Source of the DNA: Gymnothorax reevesii
Taxonomy: Eukaryota; Chordata; Actinopteri; Anguilliformes; Muraenidae
Assembly (NCBI GenBank): GCA_029721435.1
Contig: CM056578.1
Coordinates: 12,896,313 to 12,960,312 of the forward strand
Direction of reading: 5' to 3'
DNA length: 64,000 nucleotides
Of the stretch, positions 1 to 13,723 are shown piece after piece; positions within the stretch are counted from its first letter, which is position 1; each line of letters starts with the position of its first letter. The position numbers were made by a program, and so were the translations under genes. The notes beneath the pieces were generated by a model. It did no database searches, had not been told where the DNA came from, and worked only from the letters and a program-made list of their open reading frames with translations.

Positions 1-703
1 GCACATTAGGGGAAGGGGCGTGCCTCCCACAGGAACATCCTAATATTTTACCAGCAACTGACAGTGTTCTCCATAAAAAGTAGTATGCATTTCATAGAGA
101 CCGTAGGGATCACTATTAATCAACTATTGAAGTAAGAATCTTCCCGTTTGCTTTCTCCAGTATGAAAAACCGGAACCGGTGTCATTATCAAGTACATTCT
201 ACTATTGAACTCTAACTTCCATGGTATTTACAATCTATACAAACTTTGAGGAACAATTCTTTAAATTATGTTTCAGGAAAAAATGTCCTAAACGGAGTTG
301 TGTAGCTTGTGTTTTCCATGTGTGTTACACATTATCTACAAAAAAAAAAATCAATTTCTTTTATATACACATTATGAGTTTTTGTGATTATTGAAAATAA
401 AAAACAATCACGAATCAAAACGTAGCGGTGGACACGAAGCCCACTCACTTCAGCAACATGCAGAGAAGAGAAGCCGATTTCAAGATTTTCACACCATTCC
501 AGAGACAAACTTGTGGTTTCACTCGGATCTATGAGAAGGAATATGCTCATAATAAGTCCTGGAAAATTTAGTCTTTTAATATGAATTCAGAAAATATGCC
601 CAGAGTGTTCATGAGAATTTTTTTTTCTAAAAATAATCTAATTACCATTGAGGTTTCACACCTAAAATGTGAAATATACTGAAATAAATTTTAGCCTCCT
701 GAA

Positions 704-895
704 GTTACTAGGTTTTGCCATGGAATGGATCAACACAGATGGTACTTACTAGGTTTGGGCATGGCATTACTCAAGGAATGGGTGGGCATTTCTCAATGAA
801 CTGTATGTGAACATGAACCACAAAACGTAGTTACGGCAAAAATAATGTTAACTCAATTTTGACCAAAATGACAGTTACTAGGTTCTGCAATTGGA
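704..895 (+). repeat. Three short copies of a TTACTAGGTT motif
   Basis: The motif TTACTAGGTTnnG occurs at about 704, 745 and 873, each followed by a related CATGG or CAATTGG stretch. It looks like a small decayed local repeat. No function is evident. Confidence 0.35.
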
Positions 896-2019
896 CAACA
901 GAATAATAGTATTACTGAGCATAGAAACACAAGCATAATTTCAATTTTACATTTTCATTCTTGGGTTCCTGCAGTCCATACTGTATTTTTGCATTGCCAG
1001 ATGTTACTTGAGTGCTGCTGAGAGAGACACAGGTCTCAAAGTTCATTTTCCCATGATCTATTGGTCTTAAAAATGTCACTGCTGGGTCAGAATGTTCCAA
1101 AGACATGTGGCCTGTTAAAAGTAAGTCCAATATTTACCTCGGTGAAAATGGAGTGAAATACTCGGTGATAATCTGAGCTCACATTTACTTCACCCAAAGG
1201 AATGAATACGTACAGGACCTGCTGCAAGTGTTTCTAAGAAGGCGGGGCACCCACATGACTGATACAAGAAATCACTCCTCGGTGAAGGGTCTATCTCTTC
1301 AGTCTGTGATGGTATTCGTGCTTGTTCACTTGTATTAGATTGTGTTACGGGTCAGTAAGTATGCGTACTGGTCAAATCAAGTGTGCCTCTCACGAGATTT
1401 CCAGCGGGATTCTCACTTGAAGTAGTATCCTCGTTTCAAGCAGTATTCTCGCGATATTAACATGGCGCCACCCCCAATGTCTATCGATGGAGACGATGCA
1501 CAGGTGCTGCTATACATGGTGAAATTTGCATCGCAATTTACAGAAAAATCCTCACATTTTTGTGATGCGAAGCCGGGCATATTTTTTCACTGCAAACTCT
1601 TCTGAAGACATTGTATTTGAATCTCATATGGAAGACTTTCTGTAACTCACAATCAATGGCGTGTCGTCAGATGTCAGACTCAGGAATGCCTTCAGTAACA
1701 TCACCCTTTCCCGCATAATAGCTGTGAAACTGTTTGCGATCAAGTTTGCCAGATTAACAATCAAACAATTTATTAACTGAACAACCACCACCAATGCATG
1801 ACACGTAATGATAAAGAAATGCTAATTACAAAGAGATTGCCTATTGGCTATGTTGATATAATTGATGTGACTCCGCAAATATGATAATCTGCAAGTAAAT
1901 GAGAAACATTCACGGACTTCGCAGCAATTATTTTCGGCATCACTCAGCTGTGCATCGTACCTAACTACTCATTTTAGCTGTCCCTACATTCAGACAATAG
2001 AACGGATTTTCATGGCTTA

Positions 2020-2340
2020 TTGCTCAATGAGCCTCGCAAACTAATTTACGCAAATCTGTGGTTTCACATGCTACATGAGCACAGAAATGATAAAGACGAA
2101 TTGATATATTTTGTAGTAATTGATGCGCAGAAGAAAACTCTGTATAATTTCGTAAAGCAATGTACAACAAGGCTTTCAAAAATAAATTAGACTCTCGTCG
2201 GTTCTACCTATCAGTCTGAGCAACTTTTGCTGATTGGGAGAGGTAAACTGGGAGAGGTGTAGGTCATTAAGTAGTGAATGGCGAGGTTATTGCTGGACCT
2301 GTGTTTCTGCCGATGGACCGCCACTGCTCACAATATTGCT
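2020..2340 (+). mobile_element. Fragment of a PIF/Harbinger-like element, copy A
   Basis: This segment aligns by eye with 43455-43770, the right half of the element at 42571-43929. Shared stretches include TGAGCCTC, AAGCAATGTA, AAAATAAATT and AGTC.GAG.AAC in the same order and spacing. Terminal repeats are not recognised here, so the borders are uncertain and the copy is probably old or truncated. The adjoining 1450-2020 may be interior sequence of the same element; no intact transposase frame is visible. Confidence 0.55.
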
Positions 2341-3159
2341 CCCAATAGGTGTTCAAGTCATTATAGGGCAGAGACCTGAGGTAAACATGAACTTTAAACA
2401 TTGCATTTTACTGAATCAGCATTTGAAGGTTTATTTTGTCATTCTTTCCTTAAAGCCAGTGATTGTATTTGTAGAGGTTTCAGTGCAGAAGTGTGATGTT
2501 ATAAATCTACCTTTGTCGAAAGGACCACTCACTAATATTATGGGCTCCTGTGCACATTTCCAACATACAATGAATATTGTGAAGTCTACTGAACATTGAT
2601 ATAAACCACTTACTGGCACTGGCTACCTCAGTATGATTTTTTTTTTTTCCTGTCTGTCAATGAACTTATTTTCAACTTCTGAGGCAGCTGCTGCATTACA
2701 GGGCTGCTGCTTTGGGGTTCCTCTAGCTGCGCTGGTTCTAGAATTGAAAGGCCAGGCTCCAACAGAGTTGTTGGCATCAGGGATGTAACATTATTAACAT
2801 GATTATTTCTGTTTTGTTTGACTGTATTTTACATTCTTTTGCACTGCTGCTTGTGATAAGTTTGCAGAAGCGTGCGGTCTGTTGCAGTGTTGATGGCTGA
2901 GGGTAGTTCAGCTGGCAAGGGTGACGGTTCAAACAGAATAATGTAACACTGCATTGAAGCAGATTTTTTTGCTTGCTGTGTGTACATAAGTGTTGTACCT
3001 TGGTAATATGGTGTTCGCAGGGGTATAGTGATGTGCAACTTAAAAAGAATGTTGGACTAGGACGTGATTGGGGTGGGGTGGGGTGCAATGGCTCCCCATA
3101 CTTTCAGAGCCTTTGAAATGATATCGGCTTATTTCTTGGTTATGCATTGATCATTGTGC

Positions 3160-3330
3160 CAGTGGCATGGTGGTGAAATGGGTAGCGGTCTTGCCTCAGG
3201 AGTTTGGAGTTTGCATGTTTTCCCTGTGTTTGTGTTGTTTTTTGTTTCCAGATAGATGCATATCAGGTTAATTGGAGACGCAATTGCTCTGGTGTGAGTG
3301 TGCGTGTTTATGGTGTTTGCATAGGAGCAT
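3160..3330 (+). repeat. Dispersed fish SINE-like repeat, fragment
   Basis: Starts with GGCATGGTGGTG and continues through GTAGCGGTCTTGCCTCA and GGAGTTTGCATGTTTTCCC to AGGTTAATTGGAGACGCAATTG and a TGTGAGTGTG segment. This order is typical of a repeat found in very many fish genomes. Related pieces lie near 8.8, 14.2, 52.7 and 57.1 kb in this window. The formal class is uncertain; the head is tRNA-like. Confidence 0.6.
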
Positions 3331-4690
3331 GAACAATGGCGTGATATTGTGTCAAGAAAGTGATGAAGTGCTGTTAAACGTGATCAGTCCTTCAATATTA
3401 TGCCATTGCCTTCTTCCCCTCTTTCTTTAACATGGCCTTGAGGCATTACCTCTTGGTTCCCTAAATAATAATACAAACGTACAAAAAAAATAAATACACT
3501 ATGCATTCCTTCAAACGTACAGCCAGACTCAGAAACTGTGTGCCGTCAAGTGTGTAACTCAATTTGGAGCCCAGGCAATCCACTTAAGGGGTTACTACCT
3601 CCAGCAATATTGTGCGTTTCGCTTGACAGTGAGAAATCCTCGGAGGAAGCCTGGGCATAAAAAAGTGGCCAAGTTATCAGACCATGTCTCAGAGGTGCTC
3701 GTCTGTGGAAGGCCAGGAGCCAATGTCAGCGCTGGCGGGTCGAAAGGTAGAGAAACAATGACTTTAGTGCAGGATAAATGTTGCGGCAATGCCTGTCCTT
3801 CCAGGTGGCAGTTTCAAAATGGTGCATAAATTATTAAGATTTTGAAAGATACCGGCCAAGGGATACCCCCAGGGAAGTTGAAAATTATAAATATGAATGA
3901 TCAGACAGCAGCGCCCAGGGATTGGACCCTGACGTTCTTGTTCTTTGTCAGCACTGTAACTAAGGGCGGTTTTCAATGCAGCATGGATTATAGAGGAAGT
4001 GCATTTTGTTGTTGTTATTATTTAAAGAGAAGACTCTATTTCTATAATAAGAAGTGATCTTTGAACTGCTATCCCTGCCAAGACTTCCTGTGAGCAAGAC
4101 TAGGGACTGAAGCAGTGAGTCAGTGGCTGAATGCCTTCCGGGGACTTAAATGCTCATTTGCATTCCTTCTTTTTTAGTCCCTGTTTGACAGAGTAATAGG
4201 GATGAAATTAACACCTGGACCTGGGCTGCACTTGGTAATCCAAAGCACAGTGATTTTCTTGGGAAAACAACCGGCTGTTTTTTCCCCTTCATTAACTGCC
4301 ACCTGCAGTAAGATTTCCTATATCTTTTAAGGAAATAAGTGTTTCCTCTCTCAGAGAAAACCTCTGCTTTCCCACTATTTTGCAGCAAAGACTAATTTAT
4401 GGGGGAATATTCTACCATTTACGATTATAGTATTAAATTGGTGTGCATTCCAGCACCTTGGGCAAAAACAATCATTGATACTCAATTGTCAATTTTTCAC
4501 ACTTAAGTCATGTGGTAACCCTCTCAGATGAAGCATTGTGTGTTAGGTGCCACTCATTAGCATAGCGCAGTTTGTCAGGGTCATGCAAGAATCAGCCAGG
4601 AAGAAAATCCTTCAAGTGCATTCAGTCAATCTTCCTGCAGTGGCCACTGCTTAGGGGTCAGATTCTGTCATCCTGCTCTTGACTCTGGAG

Positions 4691-5323
4691 CAGAGGTTCC
4701 CAAACTTGGTCCTGGGGCCTCCCTTTGTATGCTGGGGTTTTTTTTTCCAACCATGATTTCAGTCTTTGGATTTGATAATTAGGACAAGTTAACAGCTTTA
4801 AGTGCATTTTGTGTTTTGTGTCATTTGCTGTCTTAAGCCAAAGTTTAATAGAAATTTCCACGTGTGCAACAAAGAGTCAAAGACCCTTGAACGTGTAGTT
4901 TTTTTTTTTTTTTTTTTTTTTCTGTACTGGCAACAATTTCGAGGAACAACATATTGAGATCAAAGTAGACACTGAGAAAATCAGTCAGCTCCAAATTAGG
5001 TTGCCAAACACAGGTGTTCAGAGTTCTTTCAAAGTATTCTTGCACTTAATAGTAAAAACCTAACACAAAATAGGTCTGGCTTTGTCACTTGCATTTCTGA
5101 TTAAATGCTAGGTCTTGCCACCATGTGTCCACAGTTTCACCAATTAGGATCCTATTGATTGCTTTCTTATTATAATTTTTTTCACTCTTTTTCTCTTTTT
5201 TCTTTACTGCATGCATGGATATCTGTCAAAATATGTCTTAAAAAGATAAAGAAGATTGAAATTATGGTTGGACCAATAACTCTTATACAAGGGAGGCCCC
5301 AGGACTGATTTTGGGAACCCCTG
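4691..5323. mobile_element. hAT-type palindromic element, copy 1
   Basis: Starts CAGAGGTTCCCAAAC and ends with the inverted GTTTTGGGAACCCCTG-like sequence; the terminal arms also share the CTGGGG and TATGCTGG/CTTATAC portions. The flanking 8-mers CTCTGGAG (4683-4690) and CCCTAGAG (5324-5331) match at 6 of 8 positions, as expected of an old hAT target duplication. The copy at 61235-61816 belongs to the same family. The interior has poly-T and no coding region, so it is non-autonomous. Confidence 0.72.
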
Positions 5324-8300
5324 CCCTAGAGTCATACCAGCTACAGAGGAAATATGTAGAATCTGGCATCATTCACTTTCAGTAGCAGTCTGTTGGGTCC
5401 ATGCTTGAACCAGAACAAAACCTCAACAGAAACCAAACTGGAGGACCCATCCATGAATTGGAACAGCACTTTAACAGATACTGTGGCACCCTTCATTATA
5501 CTGGAATACAGCCTTAAAGTTTCCATATTATGTGACTTTTTGTTGGTTATTCTTGTATTTTTGAAGTTTAGTAAAAGAGGTTTAAATGCATCTTCATGCT
5601 GGCCATTTCTGCAGTACCTGTCAATGAAACGCTCTGTTGAGGTCCTGCCCCCCCCGAAAAATCACAGCACACTGGGGTTGTCAACTTTATCACTCGCTTG
5701 TGATTGGTCCACCGTTCGTGTGTGTCGCAAAAAAAAATGTCACGCCCCTTACCCTAAATGGATTTCCGCTCCAGAGTGCAATTGAGCTCTAAAAACAAAT
5801 ACTGGCGTAGCCTTGTGGGCGTAACCTACTTGATTCAAGGGCATTCCAAACTATCTGCTTGGCATGAAAATTCAAATGGTGACATCACCAATATATGAAA
5901 AAAATGGCCAGAAGCTATGGGGGCGTTTCAGTGAACCCTGGAGCAGTGTGTTTTGCGGCAGAGTGCTCTTCTTTCTGGAGGTGACTTTTCTTCTGGAGTT
6001 TGTTTACAGGCACAGAATTTTAAAATGCGCATAAAAATGATATGATTCACACTACGATATTAAAATAATGAAAAACCATAATAGGTGCACTTTAAAGGTC
6101 GCACATTATGAAAATCTATTTATTTCTTAGCCTCACACGTGAACTTTGGTCCTCCATCCTCCTAACATCTGGCAATATTTGAAACTAGATTTTCTCAGCA
6201 TTATTGCTGCTGTACCATTTCTGGACAATGTGCTTGAAGGACCCGTTTCACTTCAGTGCCCCTTCTGATGTCACAGGGGATTTCACTCGCATAATACAGC
6301 CCAGGACTGACAGGTTTTGGTTTCTTGCTACCTCATTTTACTTTGCATCGCAATGAGGCAGCCAATTAGAGCAGAGCCTAATTTTATTGACTCACTGCCC
6401 ATCTCAGAATGGCACTTAGTAATGAAGGGAGAAATTTAAAGGCTGGAGGCAGCCTGCAAATGCAGGATTTGGGGGGGGTTGTTTGTTGTTCTTTTCTTTT
6501 TGCTACAAGGTTCATAATCTTTCATGGACTGACAGGAATTGTTGTAAATAGTAAATGAAATGGCAGCTTTTATAGATTTCAGACAGTGAAACCCTCAGAG
6601 TAGCCTTCACAAAAATTTGAAACACGGGGCCCAGCCGTGAACTAGAATGCAGCCATGTGGTCCATGTGGACACTAGCGCAGCATGAGCGCCCAGCAGTTT
6701 CGATGAGTATTTGGTAGCATATAACAGCTCGTCACAATAGCAATTTATTTTTCATCTAAAGGGAAAGGGATTGGCTGAGAGAAACCTCCCTATAATAACG
6801 AATGGATAATTATGTACCCTGTCCCCCTCTTGCTATCAATACCTGTCAACTTGCAATGTATTGTGCTCAATTTTGAGTTGCTCTTCCCCCCTCATATAAT
6901 TTAGCCGAGAGGCTTGAAACCCGGCGAGCTTCTCCAACAGCTCTCTCTGAGAGACTGTAGAGCAGGAGGAGAGTGAGCGAGCGAGCGATTCAAACCGCCG
7001 TAATCAAATTGAGCGGCATGCGGTGCCAGCCCTGAACGCTTTGTAAAACTGGCATCGTATTTCACAGAGATACAGAGTCCAGCGCTCTCTGTTCACTTTC
7101 ACGGGGGCCTAATTGGCCCTGTCTCGTCTCTCCGGTTCAGTCATCCCGCAGAGTACTGACTTTCAAAGAGCAAGAGTCGTACAGTGAGCGAAGGTGCGTG
7201 AAGTGGACACGAGGTTTGGCCAAAGTCCAGATTGAGTAAGCATTAAAACGTGTTAAAAAAAAGAATGCCTCTCAATCGATATATATAAATATATATTTTC
7301 TTTCAACTTGAGACCTCTCAGTCACTCATCGAGATAGCAATGGATCTTTTTTTCATACTGCAATGGGAAAATTAGAGATCTCAAGAAAATCAGGACTAAA
7401 TTATGATTTTTTTTTTTTTTTTGAGAAAATAAAGCTCATGTTTGGCTTCTTGGGGAATGGCGCTCCCTGATTTTGCAATATTCTTTGCCTCAGTTCTGCT
7501 GTTTTCTTTGGATTATCACCATTTTCTTTCCTTTCCACTTTATATTAAAACACTGACAAGACAGCGAGTCACCTCCCTGGAGCCCAAATGGCAACTCAGT
7601 ATTGCGCTGCATGAACTCTTTATAATAAAAGGGGGCAGAATGGATTCATAAATAAATTAATAAATAAATAGAATATGCCTGTGCCTTAGTGGGAAAGCCC
7701 TGCTTCTGTCAGCTAGCATGTTAGAAGCACTTGCAGTGAGAACGATGAAAAATCCACAAACATTTTGGGACATGATTCAAATTTAAAGGCTGGTAATTCC
7801 AACACAGTCCTCTGGATTCTGATATTTAAACACTGAAATGATTGCTACTCTGAGTGTACAGTGTCATTTTTGCAATAAATACAGACTCCGTTGTAAAAGA
7901 GAGGTTTTTTTTTTTTCGTTACTATTTTCTGGACGCAGATTTTACACGTCTCTAAACAGACGTAATATGTCTGTTGACCCAGGCAAGCGTAACAAGTTCA
8001 GGCCTGTAGATCTGCATTCGGGCCACGTGTCTTTGAGAGCTGAGTAATGCAGAGGCTGTGCTGCTCCAGGTCTGTCCCTCCTCTCCTCTAATTAGATTTT
8101 GTCTTTTGAAATGCAGATTATCTTTTTCTTTTCTGCAGCTCACCGGGGGACGGGTCCGTCCATCGGTATTTCAGCTGTTACCCGATGATAAGCTTCCCCT
8201 AAAACCAGTCAGAACTGACAGTAGAAAGATAAAACAATACAGATAAATGAATTGAATGCATCGGTTTTCTAAGATATTGGGCCAGCTAATGCATGTAAAG

Positions 8301-8799
8301 GGTGTTTTGTTAGGGATGTAACTAATTTCCTTTACTGTTTCAGAATGTTTTCCTCCTTTAATTGCATTTCCACGACACGCAAATACTAAATATTCAGTTT
8401 GTTTGAGCAAGAGTGATGAGCGCAGGGTCCCAAAAATGTCTTCATCTGCTTAAGTTTTTTCTAAAATTATTTTTATTTTTTTAATTTGTATGTTTTGAAT
8501 GTTCAATTTACATTTGCTCCTGAGCCTGCGCAGCCCGAGTCTGTTCAGATGTGTAGCCTGCTTCTCAAACAAGCGCTGGTTCGGGTTGCAGCTTGTCATG
8601 GCGCAGACTGCCGACCACAGCTGTGCCTGTGCTGTCTGGAGTCTAATGAAGCTGTTACGTGCCGCTTTAACATGCCGTCCACGGGCACTCGACAGACCAA
8701 TGATGGCAGCCAGCAGAACAATAAAAGGCAGACCGCTAAATGACTGAACTCACCGCATGTGCGCTGTCCGTCAGAGTAACTGCCCCACAGCCAGCACTG

Positions 8800-9060
8800 G
8801 TTTGGCTTGGGTGCGATCCAAGACTGGGACTCATCCCAAGCTGTCCGGGCTGGCGCCATTACCACTCGCCTGATGTCATATCTGAAAGTTGGATGCCCTC
8901 CTTTGCTCTTGGGCCTTTCTGTGTGGAGTTTACATGTTCTCCCTGCGTTCGCACGGGTTTCCTCCGAGTACCCTGGTTTCTTCCCACATGCCAATGACAT
9001 GCATGTCACGCCGATTGGTTGGCTGTAAAATTGCCAATAGATGTGAATATCTGAGTGAGT
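8800..9060 (+). repeat. Dispersed SINE-like repeat copy
   Basis: Contains GTGGAGTTTACATGTTCTCCC, GGGTTTCCTCCGAGTACCC and TTTCTTCCCACATG in the order typical of the widespread fish repeat described at 3160. It is preceded by a tRNA B-box-like GGTGCGATCC. Moderately decayed. Confidence 0.6.
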
Positions 9061-11819
9061 AGAATGCGATTCCATTCCTACACACGTTTGAGGGATGACA
9101 TGATATAAGCAATAAAATATAGTGCTAAAAGTGTCCCAACACACTAGATTATTGACAGACTTGAGGAGCCATGAAGGGCCTGCCCAGTTCCCATCAAAAA
9201 CATGAAGATGTGGAGCTGCGGGGTGCTTTTATATTTCTCTCGGAGTGACAGCTGACACTGATATTGTCCCTGGATCAGAGGAGTCATTACAGAGGTGTCA
9301 CAGAGCGCTCGGCCGTGATAGATAATTGCACAATTATCTAAGACAACATCTTGTCATTTCCGCGCGTCCCCGTGGTGACGCGAGCTTTGTCAGAGCTCCA
9401 TTGCTTGCTATCACACAGCTGCGCCACAGATGTTATCGTCCTTTTTTTTTGGAATGCGTATGCTGTGCAGTCAGCATTTGGATAAACACATGCATGACAC
9501 GCCTGTAATTCTTCAGAAGACCGCCCATTGTGCATGTGAACACACTGACTAAGCACCTAAACCTCATATCCATCGTTTCATTTCAGTTTTGGTTGAGTGC
9601 ACAGAGGAAATAACTGTCCAAATACTTACAGACTAGGAGGAATGCACTGCTAATCCATGGCTGATGGTGAGTCTGTGGTTCCCATGTTACGGCTGTATTA
9701 ACACCCTGCAGTCTCCACAGTTGTAGCTTTCCCGCGGTCAGCTGTGAAGGAACGCCACATCTCTCACTTCAGCTCCGCTCAAGTATTTGCCGGCTGTGTC
9801 TGTTTGCGATGTTTCAGCATTTTCAGTGCTCAGAATGACCAATTTATTCCATATTTATGGAGCACAATCATATTACCGCTGAGCAGGGCGGGCAATAGCT
9901 TCTGTTATCGGTTTAATTCCCAATAATATTGTGGGTCTTTTAAATGTGCCTGTCCCTTGGGGTTTATAAAACTGCTACTGAATGAATTATGTTGCCTCCT
10001 AAGTTATTGTAGTGTTCCACTATGTTTTTGTCAAACATAAGATTAGAATGTTGTCGTGAATGAAGAAACCTCAAAATAATTATTTACACAAAACACGGGA
10101 AGGGTATTTTGTTTCCTCCTGAATCTGCCATTGTTGGCAACCATTAAGATATTTTATTGGAAAACTGGGGAAAACCAAAAGTGACTGATCGCTTCTCTAT
10201 GCTTTATGAGAAGATTTTTTTTTCTTCTCTTTCAGAACTGGGGTGTGCTTAGCATTCTGGGCCATGGCTGCACTCCAAAGGTACAAGGTTGAGAAAGGAG
10301 CCCCATCTAGTTTTCCAGTTCAAGGGCTCTTTGTCAGCCAAAATTATTCAATCTAGGAGCTGTCATGGTTTTCACGCCTATGATAGAGGGTTTCATAAAG
10401 AACTAAAATGGATTTTTCCATTGACTTAAGCCGAAGTATTCTTTCTTCTGCAAGTGTAGCAGAGATGGAGAATCTGTCTGTCAACATGAAGGAGATCTAT
10501 TATGGATCCTAGTCCAAATCAGAAAATATTTCTTAAAATATCAAACAGATTTTTGTGTACTCCTGTTTTCTTTATTCCCCACTTGATCCAATTACGGGTG
10601 CATGTGGTGTCCATAATGAATGACGAAACTGGAATATTTTTTGGGACATGTTCCTTGATGTTGTAAAAAATTTCAAGGGATGATCCACTTGTCCCTAGTA
10701 GCGTTGCCTGTGGCCATTTCAAAGCTCCTCCAGCCAGGAGATCCCGTTTTACAGAAATGAACACAGTGGCGAGAACAAAATGGCGTGGGTGTAAAATGCC
10801 TGTTATCGTGGGAATGTGCCTTGCAGTACATATTATTGCCAAAGTGGGATTTGAGGGTCGTATTTTGTAAAATGGAAGAACAGTCCTCTCCTTCAAATGG
10901 GAGGTGTGTGAGTCATTATCAATGAGCTCCTACAGCAGAAGGTGGCTGAAGACTGCCAACAGAATCCATTACAGTGAATAACAAAAAAAAAATCATTAAA
11001 TCGATGAGTTAGTTTTTTTTTTTAATTTGAAAAAGAGAAAACTTATTTTTATTACTTTTTGGCTCAATAAGACACATCTTCCAATTGGGTGAGATAATTA
11101 GACTCATTTACAGATTTGCTGATAAGTCCATTTCAACTGTCAAGCACACCAAATTCAAAACAGTATTTTCCACAGAAAAGAATGAGATTTTACATCCCAT
11201 AATAAGACTGAAACACTTGTCAAGGCAGACATGTTTTGCTGTGTAGAGGTTGCCCACAGAATCCAAATGTTTTCTGCCCAGGATATGGCTGTTAGTGTGA
11301 TAGCTCATTCAACCACTGAGCCGCTATGCGTTGTGATGCTACAGAGAGGCCTACAGCAAGGGAAATAGGAGTCAGAGGCAGAGTCCAGTTCTGGCTAATG
11401 GAGAAGGCTAACGCAATGTGGACTGAAGCACTGCTGACCAAGCTGAATTAGTATGCTAACCTGCTGTTTATCCAGCTGCTCAGGGCTCTCGGTGCACTAG
11501 CAGGGGATGGGCTGAAACAATGTTAATAAAAATAAATGCTACCCTGTGGACCCCTGGTGGATAGGCGTCCACGCTTATGCCATTATAAAAAGGAGACGGT
11601 CAGCGATAAAAAGATGTGAAAGTTTCCATCTGGGCAGGTGCACTACCAATAAGTGGAGTTGATTAGGAGTTGACTCATCCTTTTATGACTTTTATGGACA
11701 AGGAAAGTAGACTATATGTACGGGGAGGGGGAGTTAAACTGTAATTGAATAAATTACCTGTGTGACATTTGACATATTCTGTTGGGAATTTTTTTTTTTT
11801 ACATTTCCCAGTTATTTTT

Positions 11820-11950
11820 GTCTCCCCCCTGGAGGGGGAAGGGGGAAATATACCTTTCAGCATGTCTGTCTGTCTGTCCGTCCAGATGTGATCTATTTCT
11901 GTCAGGAGCATAACTCCTGAACCGTTTGCATGATCCTAACGAAACTTTGC
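11820..11950 (+). repeat. Element fragment with CTGT/CCGT simple repeat
   Basis: A short hairpin (CCCCCCTGGAGGGGGAAGGGGG) is followed by TGTCTGTCTGTCTGTCCGTCC, then CATAACTCCTGAACCG. The layout resembles the reverse complement of the right end of the element at 28081-28564 (hairpin, GGAC repeat). It is probably a related or convergent mobile-element end. Beyond it to 12180 I see nothing identifiable. Confidence 0.4.
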
Positions 11951-12360
11951 ACGCTTACTACTCAGGTCCTGCACTGGTGCCTTTTGGTATTTGCCCTTTT
12001 TGTCTGTTCGCCTGTCTGGCCGTCTGGTGGGTAAGGCAGGGAAGGGGGCTGGGGGGGAGACATGCGTCTTTACGAGCAAAAACACATTCTAGTTTTTGGT
12101 TTAATGTCTCAACCGCTAATCAACATCGTTGTAAAAAACTGCGAACTGGTACTTGCATGTGAGTGAATGATGTGTGATCTGTATGATAGGTTGGATACTG
12201 TCTACCCCAGCCCAAACCATGACCCTGATCAGGAATAATCAGGTTGGTAATTCATGGATATGATGCCATGATTAAAAATAAGGTGGACCAGTTTTACTTT
12301 AAGCAAAATCCTGGTAACCAGAAAAGCCATTTTTTTTACTGTGATATTGCAAATATTACA

Positions 12361-12491
12361 AACCCCTTACCACTCTGACGGCCCGTATACGGGCCCATCA
12401 GTGAAGTTAAAAACGAGAAAAGCTTTCATTTTACCTTGAGTACGTCCTTTATAGGCATTTTAAAAAAATGTTACCGGAGTGGTAAGGGGTT
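12361..12491. mobile_element. Small MITE with 16-bp perfect palindrome
   Basis: Terminal inverted repeats AACCCCTTACCACTCTG (left) and CGGAGTGGTAAGGGGTT (right) differ at one base. Just inside the left arm, GGCCCGTATACGGGCC (12380-12395) is a perfect self-complementary palindrome. TTAA follows the GGGG at the right end (12490-12493), reminiscent of piggyBac-type TTAA targets, but the left flank does not clearly repeat it. No coding capacity. Confidence 0.68.
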
Positions 12492-13097
12492 AAATGTGGT
12501 CATGCATTGCTGTTACTGGCTGAAAATTGATCACATCTGAATTTTGGTCTGGTGAGGGGACGTTGTATGATGAAATTTTTTAGGAAGCAAAATGAACTTC
12601 TCTATTGCTACTCTAAAGTGTGCTACTGCATGATTTTATATGGCTTCGAAGGGCAAAGATGTCACTGGCAGGGCTGAACGCAGTCATGTCATGCAGAAAG
12701 CTTCACATTTATAAATAAATACTAAAGTGGCACAGTCACATGGCCTGGAGCTAGAAAAAAACCATAACAGCGTAATAACAGCATCAGAAACAAGAAGCAA
12801 GGCTGCACTATAATTATTCATTAGACTGAGGGAGCATAAACTACACATTACCTGCGCAGAACCCCCCACCACCCCACCCCACCCCACCCCCCACTGGGCA
12901 CTGTTCAGAAATCAGCGATCCGTGTCTGACGTATTGTCATGCTGCTGTACTTGAGGCATTGAGAGGTAGTCCCCGATATGTGCAGCATCTGGCTTGGCTT
13001 TACGCTGCTCGGTGAGTGAACTGTGTTTATTTGGGGCACCTTTTTTTTTTTTTCTTGCTGTGCTGTATAGCTGCTATGATACCTCTGCATTTGCATA

Positions 13098-13560
13098 CCT
13101 CAGCAGCCATACTACTACATGATCCGCTCCAGCTGCGTGGCTGAAGCTAAGCAGGTGTGAGCTTGGTTAGTACTTGGATGGGAGGCCACCGTGGAAAACT
13201 AAGTTGCTGCTGGAAGTGGTGTTGACGGGCCAGCGGGTTGCGATCTTCCTTCTGGTGGAATAATCTTCAATGCCTTAGAGCAGTGATGGGGACTCTGTAC
13301 TGAAGGAGACGCCGTCTTTCGGATTTGGATCACTGAATGTGCAAAAGATCCTATGACACTCTTCGACAAGAGTAGACTGTTACCCGGTGTCATGGCGAAA
13401 TTCCCAACCTAGCTCTTTCAACCTGCCACCTTATCGTCCCCTGATCTGATTGTCTTTGCAAATTGATCCCTTCCTCTCCACCTCAACCCCCCAGGGCAAA
13501 AAAGAGATTTCAGTCACAATGGGACTTCTCTGGTTAAATAAAGGTAAAATAAAAAAATAA
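13098..13560 (+). mobile_element. 5S-rRNA-derived SINE (SINE3 type)
   Basis: The head contains GCTGAAGCTAAGCAGGTGTG, GCTTGGTTAGTACTTGGATG and GGGAGGCCACC, which are the internal promoter and 3' portion of 5S rRNA. The body carries GACGCCGTCTTTCGGAT and the tail ends AATGGGACTTCTCTGGTTAAATAAAGGT before an A-rich end, a tail common in fish SINEs. The 5' half of 5S rRNA is decayed, so this is a SINE and not a 5S gene. Confidence 0.85.
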
Positions 13561-13723
13561 AGAAAATTTGAGTCACTGTGTGTGTTGGTTGTTCTTTTTT
13601 CGTGGTGATGGCAGGAGATTGTGTGAAAATATGATCTTGATGGACATGTTTTGGGCATCTATCAAACACGCAAATATGGGCTATGCAATAATAGGGTCTT
13701 GGAGTATTACGTGGTCGACATTG

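Noticed and set aside
8596..9144. Minus-strand open frame of 182 codons
   Set aside because: More than half is the antisense of the SINE-like repeat at 8800-9060. No splice signals or protein resemblance.
13140..13190. A functional 5S rRNA gene
   Set aside because: Only the 3' two thirds of 5S is recognisable, the 5' part is degraded, and the sequence runs into a SINE body and tail.
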